Source: Neolentinus lepideus HHB14362 ss-1
Taxonomy: Eukaryota; Basidiomycota; Agaricomycetes; Gloeophyllales; Gloeophyllaceae
DNA: 64,000 bases
Direction: 5' to 3'
Assembly (NCBI GenBank): GCA_001632425.1
Contig: KV425586.1
Span: forward strand, 213,254-277,253
Part shown: in pieces, positions 56,775 through 64,000 of the stretch
Position numbering within the stretch: position 1 is the first letter of the stretch
How the letters are laid out: every line of letters begins with the position of its first letter
The notes under the pieces: model-generated
The model's database searches: none
Told to the model about the DNA's origin: nothing
What the model saw: the letters and a program-made list of their open reading frames with translations, nothing else
Made by a program: the position numbers and the translations under genes

Positions 56775-58228
56775 TTGCACATCAGGTACGTTCTTCGTTT
56801 TAGTATCGCGACCTTAACTCAACATAGTGTATGAAGGACCGGATCGCGCTATATGGGATCAAGTGATCCAACACCATCCTCGCCTGAGTCATCCGGACTC
56901 CTCGCCCAGCGCTCACCGGGATAGACGTCATACTAATGGGCGCGCTTTATTTATCCATGAAGGCGTGTTAGTACTCTCAAGGTTGACTCAGGACTACCAT
57001 CGCATGTGGTGGCGTGCTCGTAGGTGTGAAAAGGTTGTGTCGAGCATGTGAGCTGCTAGCGTACGGAATTCCTTATGTCTTATCAGCAATCAGCACAGTT
57101 TCGGTATTTTTCTGAGCCTTCTATTGACAGTGTTCGGGATTGTTGTGCTTTTATATCGACCAATGTTTGTTCACGTCCCACACTTCCAAGCTGACATCTG
57201 GTATACTTCATCTTTTCTTGCTCTTGCCGCTTTCACTTTCAGCTAGCTTTGAGAATACTGCGAATAATAGACGTGCGTTGTTCGTCGGAACGAAACTGCC
57301 AGAAAGTCGATGCCCTACGACTACATTCCCATTCCAAGTTGCTGGCGCCGGCTAGCCGCGCATTCGCTGACGCTCTGTGGTACGTCCAGTTCTCGGTGTT
57401 ATTTTGTACAGCCTGGGATACCGCTTAGCCTTTCGACGTGGGAGATAGAGAGACTCTCGCCCATATGATGCCCTCTGTTGACATCGTCAATCAAGTTGCT
57501 TTGACATATCTCTCAGTCTCTGTGTACTGATACGCCGTCCCGAGTTGGATAGTTTGACACAACATAGGTGCGTACGCAGCAAAGTGCTCCGCTATATGCA
57601 CTGGACATTCGATCCGTGTACGAAAGGTTTTACCTCTACTAAGTGATCTCGTGCTTGGTGAATACGGCAATGATCACGTATTCCATATACATGAGTCCTA
57701 GGAAACTCTGTCTTCGATAAAAAATCAAAGGTAGACAATGTTGGAAATTGCTCAGGAATATAAATTAGGTATTAGGTTAACCCATTTGAATTTCATGAAT
57801 ATTGTAGTATATTCTAGCATTTTGTACAAGTAGTATATAAAGCCCGAGGGACAGCGCCCTCCTCATGGGCTTGTAATCCTACGGCTTAACCGCCATTGTA
57901 CCAGTCTTCTATTAAAAATCTACAGACAAGCCTGCCACACAGTCATGTGCCAAACAATGGAGCTTACCAGCCACATATATTTGTTCTTTGTTACAATCTT
58001 TCTCTTAAAGCCCAACACCTCAGCCGTGCTTGAAAATATAGTCTCTATCCGCTATATCTTGAGTACCGCCTGTGCCATCCACCTCACTCTCGACAAAGAC
58101 TGTAAGCATTGTCCATAGTCTCGCGTGCCACATCGCATCTCAATAACGAATGGATTCAGAGATTACTGATCTGAATGCGGCTGAAGCAAAAGTTCAGGAA
58201 TATACGCAGACTAAGCTATTCTACAGAC
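56775..58228. other. Gene-free stretch
   Basis: No supportable gene; increasingly AT-rich towards 57,720-57,850. Frames at 56,827-57,051 and 57,140-57,355 show nothing recognisable. Confidence 0.4.
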
Positions 58229-58243
58229 ATGCCACCTGCGGAG

Positions 58244-59033
58244 AGGGCAGTGGGAAAATGGCGAGGCACTTGAGTCCATATTTTAGTGAATGTATTATGC
58301 CAGTATTAAATCTTCCAATAACATATAAATTATCTGTCTAAAGGATAATGCACTTTTTCTTGCTATGTTCTGCTCACTTGAGCGAGTCGCAGAGGAATCT
58401 TTCGGATCCATTGAGGTCCATTGGGACTTGTCTATTGATTATCAGTCCATATTTGGGAAGAATGAGTCCCCCAACACCATATTGAGACTCAGGGACCAAC
58501 TCCGCCGGACTTAGCGTCGTCGACGCTCTATTCGAGTCGACTCGAGTGGCGAGGCATTGCGAGGCAGTGGCGAGGCATTCGAGAGGCACTTGCGAGGCAG
58601 TGGCGAGGCACTCAAATACTCAAGCTTGGACTCATTGCAAGGATCGACACTTAAGACAATGCCAACTTGTACAGCAAGCAGTAGGATAGTCAGTTCCTTA
58701 TATTTAAAGCATAGACATACAATATTGAATATGAATGAAAGACCACTTCAGTTAATTCACTGTCCTGACCACGCGTTGGAACTGGGACTGTGACGGGCTG
58801 TCTACTTACAAATTATCTCTTGAGATATAGGGTCCCTTAGTAAGTTAGTGCTCAACATAAAGGTAGGATCAAAGGTTGAAAAACATTATATAGGTAGCAT
58901 AAAACATATATATGTTCATCAAATAAATTCTATGAGAGGGCGAACACTTAGTCGACACGACTCACCTATCGGCTCAAGTGCCTCGCAGGTGCCTCGCCAC
59001 GCCTCGCAGGGCCTCGCCATTTTTCCTGTGCCC
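58244..59033. mobile_element. Non-autonomous hAT-like DNA transposon with 8-bp target duplication
   Basis: The ends are imperfect inverted repeats. The left starts AGGGCAGTGGGAAAATGG and the right, reverse-complemented, starts GGGCACAGGAAAAATGG; both continue CGAGGC. The element is flanked by the direct repeat CTGCGGAG at 58,236-58,243 and 59,034-59,041, an 8-bp duplication as made by hAT transposases. The subterminal regions hold many copies of GGCGAGGC/GCGAGGCA (58,547-58,612) and their complements (58,978-59,018), typical transposase-binding clusters. Its 790 bp contain no transposase. Removing one duplicate and the element restores an in-frame ATG-CCA-CCT-GCG-GAG-ATC start of an F-box. 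Confidence 0.85.
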
Positions 59034-59299
59034 CTGCGGAGATCATCTGCCACATTGTGTTGTACCTTATCGAGGATATCAGAACACGAGACGCCAGGTC
59101 AATGGCTGCCCACTCTCAGAGTGTGCAAGAGATGGAAGAAAGTGATTACGAACTACTCCGACGCCTGGACGGGTGTGCTCATTGGCAGCGTGGAATCCGT
59201 CAAAAGATTCCTCAACCGGTCAGGGAACCAGGTCCTTACCGTCGCAGGGATAGACTTGCGAGCGACGTCTCCTCAGTGAATCCGAGTAGGCGAGCAACG

Positions 59300-60130
59300 G
59301 GCTTCACAGGGAGACTTGTCTAGTCTCCCGATAGCCTTCGCAGTAGCTCCCGAAAGTTTCGCGCGTCAGTTAAAAATAGTACCGGTATTCCCCATTAGTG
59401 CAATGTTGCTCAATCCGGTAAGACAGCTTAGATCTAGCGATCTCGCGCCATCGCTTGAATTCTCTTAAGTCCAACATCTTGTTCTTTCCTCTGGTAACAT
59501 GTTCCACAACTTCAGAGTTCCTCGACCAGACCCTCCGCATATATTAGACAATTCCGACTCACCTATAGACACCCTTTCAGAATTAGATATTTTATCTGAA
59601 CCATTCGGCAATGACTCGGATTGTCCATCCAGCGCGTTCACCACTGACCAACGCAGCGCATCTGCAGTTGAATTCCAGTTCTACGAAGGGCCGAATAAAC
59701 CAATCTTTCAACAGGTGCAATTTATTACTCCCTCTTCGCGCACCCTTCTGCTAGACAGCCCGGATTCTGTATTCTCTGATGGCTCTTGGCCTGTAACTCC
59801 CGGTTCGCAAACTACGGCATCTATGTCTACTGGCATGTTTTCGCAATATCAGGCCTCAGCAATTTCTGGTAATTCGCTACTCGGCAGTCTTTCCCATTCC
59901 ACACGATGCCAGAATGGCTCCGTCTAAGCCGTTCTGAATTGCGAGTGCCAATTCGAGCTGAAAGTCGTGTAATCGAGGGTACTTCAGCGCTGGCGCGACA
60001 ACATGCTGGTACCATTCCCGTGTGCCGACTTCAGGCTGAAGAGTTTCTGACACAGTATATTCCATTAATGTTCTTTAGGAGCTAGTAAAGAATACATGTA
60101 GCCAGAAATGAAGAGTACAGACGACGCAAC
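59300..60130. other. Second foreign segment inside the F-box gene
   Basis: The segment interrupts the F-box gene between its F-box and leucine-rich parts. It holds the helicase fragment (minus strand) and a 142-codon plus-strand frame (59,499-59,927) rich in Ser, Pro and Asp that I cannot identify. Borders and terminal repeats could not be defined. Confidence 0.45.
59877..60065 (-). pseudogene. RecQ-like helicase, N-terminal fragment
   Basis: A 62-codon frame starting M-E-Y-T-V-S-E-T-L contains L-H-D-F-Q-L-E-L-A-L-A-I-Q-N-G-L-D (a Q-motif-like helicase start) and I-L-A-S-C-G-M-G-K-T (Walker A), then stops at once. This resembles the start of the RecQ/DEAD-like helicases that are abundant and often mobile-element-associated in basidiomycetes. 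All later helicase motifs are missing, so it is a truncated relic. Confidence 0.6.
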
Positions 60131-61299
60131 CTGAGCGCAGAGAGACCTAGGATGCGTTCAGCCACAATGCATCTGAAGCAGAGATCTACCGCCTGTACCA
60201 ATCCGGACAAGCTGCACAAATTAGGGAAGTGGCTGTGTGGGAATTTGGATTTTCGGGAGCTACTGCCAACGCTATCCATCATCTCGACTAGCCTACGCAG
60301 GGAGCCTGTGATCGGAGATGCCGAGCCCGACTTTACTAAACTATGCATGATCATAGCCAACTCGTGGAAGTTAAAAGTGTTGCGGATACGCAAGGTTTCT
60401 GCTGATGTTTGGAAGAGGTTCGAGACATTAGTCGACTATTCACCAACGGAGGTGTTGGAGGTGTGTAAGCATGGTTTGGAGAGGTCAGAGGCTCTACCAC
60501 GATCCGCCTCCACCAAGCTCCGGCGTCTATCACTGGGAGGATTCGATTTTGAGGATCTGCAGACGCTCCTGATCACATCACTGGCATACATCACTTCTCT
60601 CACACTTGTCAACATCTTTTGGACTCTACCGTATCCAAGGTATTGTCCACATGGCGTGGTCACCTCCTACCAATGAGAATGTCCATCTCGAGGTGCTCTC
60701 GTCACTCACCCTCTGTACCTTCTACATTGCGGAGGCGGACCTCCTTCATGTGCTGGGTTGACCGGCATTGGAATATTTCAACCTGAAGATTACTCCCTGC
60801 AGTGACCAGCTGGATAGGAGGCCCAATCCAGCGCAGAGCATAATCATCATAATGGACAAACGGACATCCACTAAAGGCTGAGATTATGCCACCTGTGGTT
60901 CCGGCGGAGACCCGATGTCGATTAGGAGCCCGGTCGGGGAGCATTCGTAAAAAGGCTGCTAAAGCCTTATCAGTCATGCGACCGCTCGCAGGAACAAATA
61001 AGATTTACATTTACGATTGCTTCAACATTTCTGAGGAGGTTGCGCAGATCGAGGACACATTCACCAGAGAAGGCGTGGATCGGGATGGGGCCGCATATGG
61101 ACGGACAGCGACAACGAAGATGACGCTAACGATCCTGAAGAGGAAGCTTTCGTGGATGATGAGGATGCTGGATACCTTGCAGACACAGCGGAAGACGACT
61201 GGAATGATCGGGATGATCCTGAAGAGGAGGTATCCGTGAATAATGGAGGCATCAGCTACGATGCTGACACGGAGGAAGACGACTGGGATGAGGATTAGG

Positions 61300-61980
61300 A
61301 AACTGGATTACTAGCATTAGAAGACTAGATGTATATGGACGTACTATAGAGGAACATTCAAATACTGTTGCTTTTCCAAGACTTGTACAGATTTTTCTCA
61401 AATTGCGCCTTTGAAGCATTAACGAGCAACTGGGACATACCAGCGACGAATGCGAGGGCGTCCCAAATCTTTCCCTAGAGCCTCATTGTCCTACAGAGAA
61501 AAGATTAGTAGCGAGGAACTAACGTACACGCGCAAAGTGCCGTAGCACGAAATATATAAATGTGACGCCAAGCATTGCGAATGGTTATACGAGATTATTT
61601 ATAAAGTAATTGTTTGATCTGCATCAGTGATAGGTTGAAATAATGAATAGTACGGGACTTACGCTTAGTGACGAGCGTATGACGAGACGATTTTGCCGAC
61701 AGGAGGTGTACCATGCAGTCCAAGATTGCGTCGTGAAAAGGTATCTGGGATATCTGTTCGTCTGGATATACGGTATACAGTTCGACAGTGAACCCAAGAG
61801 CGTAGATTCCTCTTCAACGCCGCGATCGCTCACCTTCTATGAGTGCACCAATAACCGCATCAAATCTATACTGACATTCACCAAGTCATTGCCCCACGTA
61901 TACCAGTCTCCGTCTCAATCCAACTGCTCTGAGAAAGGACTTGGTATACTCAGCGAATTGCCTCGTGCTCGTGAGCACAA
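61300..61980. other. Gene-free stretch after the interrupted F-box gene
   Basis: This is mainly 3' flank. A 164-codon frame begins at 61,643 but has no clear domain until its last part, which overlaps the next F-box relic. Confidence 0.35.
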
Positions 61981-61989
61981 GGAGATTGT

Positions 61990-62290
61990 GAGAGCGGCAT
62001 CGCGCGCGTTCAGTCTTGCATTGACTACGTTGCAGATAACGAGACCTCCTGCTGCAAAGGATGAGCATCGCCCTGGACACAGTCCGCATCTCCAGTGTTG
62101 CGAGGAAAGCGAGAATTGGACAATGCAGATGCAATGAGACAACCCCGCCGGAGGAGGTCGTTATGGAACTAGGCCGAGGTGTTCATAAAGAGGCTGCTAA
62201 AGCCCCATCAGTCGCGCGAGAGCTCGCATAACACCATAAGACTTACCGCCCGCGAGCGCGTCTACACCGTCAAGAAGTGGACTAGGATGA
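61990..62290 (+). pseudogene. F-box long-family C-terminal relic
   Basis: At about 62,180 a frame reads F-I-K-R-L-L-K-P-H-Q-S-R-E-S-S-H-N-T-I-R-L, aligning with F-I-Q-R-L-V-K-P-Y-Q-R-R-H-T-T-K-H-I-I-K-L in the gene at 10,051. Upstream at about 62,010 is A-L-T-T-L-Q-I-T, similar to T-L-T-T-L-T-L-T of that gene. No acidic tail follows in frame. Too short and scattered to be a gene. Confidence 0.5.
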
Positions 62291-62299
62291 GGACGACGA

Positions 62300-64000
62300 C
62301 GTTAAGGCACGATGGAGGGCAGGTTGTCTTGCCAACGCAGGTGATATTCAAAATATGCGCAGCAAGTAACTGGTCATCAAACATGTCGGTAAGATACTCA
62401 GCGTCCAGAATAGTGTCTAGTCTCTCACCTGCGAGGGCGGCAGTGCTCGAAATTTAGCGGTGAAACTCCAAGACTAACGGAAGAATGTGTTGACAGCGCG
62501 AGGAACACGCGGGGGAAGTTGCAAGGGCAAGGAAGAGGTGCAGTAGCGATATTGCACTCGTATCTGGTCAGGTCAATGAATGATGTTCTATTGCGTCACC
62601 CTACAACAGGTAGCTTGTCGAAATATCGTTGAACGTTTCACCCCCAAGGCGTTCACAAACCGTCATAGCTCCCACGTCTCCAGTGCTTTAGATACATGAC
62701 GGTCGACGTGTATGTCAAACTCAGTGCGACGTTCCTATTGAGAGTTATCAAGGAGAGCCATATCATGTCATGTCATGGTGAACGTACTGAGGATGACTTG
62801 ACGAAGCGTCCCTTCCACCCAAACTGAAATATAGAACGCCGCCAATCTAACTGAGACAAAGATTCTGGCACGCTCGTCACGACGTCCCGAGACATGCGCA
62901 CCGTAGCCAACCAGTCAGCCCGCAGAGGAATGATATGGTACGGTGCCGACGTGCAAAGAGACGTCCGTGGTAGAATTAGGTGTGGGCTTGACTACGCTGA
63001 GAAGCCACGTTCCACGAAGTAAATAGAACTGCTTAGGGCTTTGACCGAAAGTCTTGATCAGGTCTCGCGATAATTGCATGGTGGGCTCTAGTCCGATTGT
63101 CCTTCCTGACGTACTGGAGGGTCGTACAGCACTGCTTTAATCTAGAACTAACAATAGTCAAGGCACTGATGTATAGTCCACAGCCGTCGAGCGGATGAGA
63201 TGAGCTATATATTGATGTGCGTTGTGAGTATCCGGTCTTGTTACCCGATGGAAAGACGGGGGGAAAAGACAAACACAACATACCAAGCCAGAAGGGCCCC
63301 GTCTGGGATACATATTCGATACAATACACACCCTCTTCCTTTGATATAGGAACAGCTTACTTGACGATAAGCACAAAATAGGATCGCGAGATATGCAGAT
63401 TCCAGCGCCTGCCGAGAGGCAAACGCAGGTGGTAAAGACATAGCGAGATCGGTGGATATATCAAGATAGATAAGAAAACTCGCCGCAATTAACGAAACAC
63501 GGGTATTTCTGCCATTCACCAGTTCTTCCAATATAAACGTTGCATAGACGTTGACGGTCTTCTTGGATCGAGGAAGTAGTGACCTGCGAGTACGAGGTCT
63601 GAGGGCGGATGTGATGTTGCGATTCCCTGAACCATGCTATCTGTATGTCAAATATATTGGCCTAGAGGGAGATGGACATTCAGGTAGGAGAGGCTGGCAT
63701 GGCTGCCAGCTACATACACTGCGGGAGTCTCACTCTTTGAGGACCTGCAAAATGTTGATCAAAATGGATATCCCATATAATTACTTTGGCAAACCATTCT
63801 GTCAAAGAGAAAAGTATATACTAAGGGAATAGTCAACAGACTGGACGAAATATTATCCATTTTATTACCTTCAAGATCGCTTGAATATCTATAGTTAAAC
63901 ATCGAGCAAAACTGATAGCAAAATATTTTCTCCGAGAAACATTTTGTAAGCGAGTTTGTTTTAAATCTTTGCCGACTCTTAAATGGTAAATAATTATATA
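62300..64000. other. Right end of the window, no supportable gene
   Basis: The frame at 63,241-63,531 (-) is hydrophobic at its start and could be a first exon of a small membrane protein (possible donor after 63,361), but I cannot identify it. Other frames lack domains. The last 200 bp are AT-rich. Confidence 0.3.

Larger units (their letters stand above)
58229..61298 (+). pseudogene. F-box/LRR-type gene, long family, interrupted by two insertions
   Basis: The N-terminus begins at ATG 58,229 (M-P-P-A-E) and resumes after the transposon at 59,042 with I-I-C-H-I-V-L-Y-L-I-E-D-I. A frameshift follows, then W-L-P-T-L-R-V-C-K-R-W-K-K-V-I-T and A-W-T-G-V, an F-box. After unrelated sequence (about 59,300-60,130) the leucine-rich part resumes at about 60,150-60,675, with S-L-G-G-F-D-F-E-D-L-Q-T-L-L. 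The conserved K-P-Y-Q block lies near 60,960, and an acidic tail ends at TAG 61,296-61,298. Further stops lie between. The order N-terminus, repeats, K-P-Y-Q, acidic tail is the same as in the intact paralogues, so this was one gene. Confidence 0.75.

Noticed and set aside
59499..59927. 142-codon frame as a real gene
   Set aside because: Low complexity, no recognised domain, and it overlaps the helicase fragment on the other strand. Left as an unidentified segment.
63241..63531. Hydrophobic minus-strand frame as a membrane protein gene
   Set aside because: One hydrophobic start and a possible donor are not enough. No following exon or family pattern could be confirmed.

Overview
The window looks like nuclear DNA from an Agaricomycete fungus, most plausibly a polypore-type basidiomycete. 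Genes carry many short GT-AG introns (about 45-70 nt), P450s have 9-12 exons, and there is a large set of F-box proteins with acidic C-terminal tails. I could run no database search, so every family name rests on motifs and paralogue comparison inside the window.

Left half (1-33 kb) has the most metabolic genes. It is framed by a large inverted duplication. The right arm (about 24,690-30,820) holds two cytochrome P450 genes and the tail of an F-box gene. The left arm (1 to about 4,035, running off the window edge) carries the same genes inverted, with about 2.1 kb deleted so that the two P450s are fused into one chimeric pseudogene. Between the arms lie an intact FSH1-type serine hydrolase (4,534-6,126), an F-box gene with one in-frame stop (10,051-11,805), F-box debris (8.6 kb, 13.1 kb), a poorly preserved membrane-protein remnant, an intact MFS sugar-type transporter (15,914-17,565), a broken aldo-keto reductase (18.5-19.1 kb), an intact sesquiterpene synthase (19,844-21,074), a MITE-like element and a broken FAD-linked oxidoreductase (23.2-24.1 kb). 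Together with an intact P450 at 50,520-52,700 and a second broken aldo-keto reductase at 43.6-44.0 kb, this reads as a sesquiterpenoid biosynthetic neighbourhood. The core enzyme, transporter, hydrolase and one P450 survive, while most other tailoring genes are duplicated and decaying.

Right half (30-63 kb) is mostly an F-box birth-and-death array. A long family (about 450-610 aa, single exon, usually with an acidic tail) has intact members at 30,481-32,322, 34,152-35,879 and 39,547-40,905, and wrecks at 32.7, 58.2-61.3 and 62.2 kb. A short family (about 300 aa, with a C-R-H-L-L-M-S-D-V block) has intact members at 44,548, 46,799 and 55,833, and wrecks at 13.1, 46.0-46.5 and 54.7 kb. A conserved single-copy gene, the PLP-homeostasis (YggS/PROSC) protein, sits at 53,509-54,517. 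One long-family F-box gene is interrupted right after codon 5 by a 790-bp non-autonomous hAT-like element with an 8-bp target duplication, and again by foreign sequence that includes a helicase fragment.

Large parts of 6.1-9.7, 40.9-43.5, 47.7-50.5, 56.8-58.2 and 62.3-64 kb hold no gene I can support.
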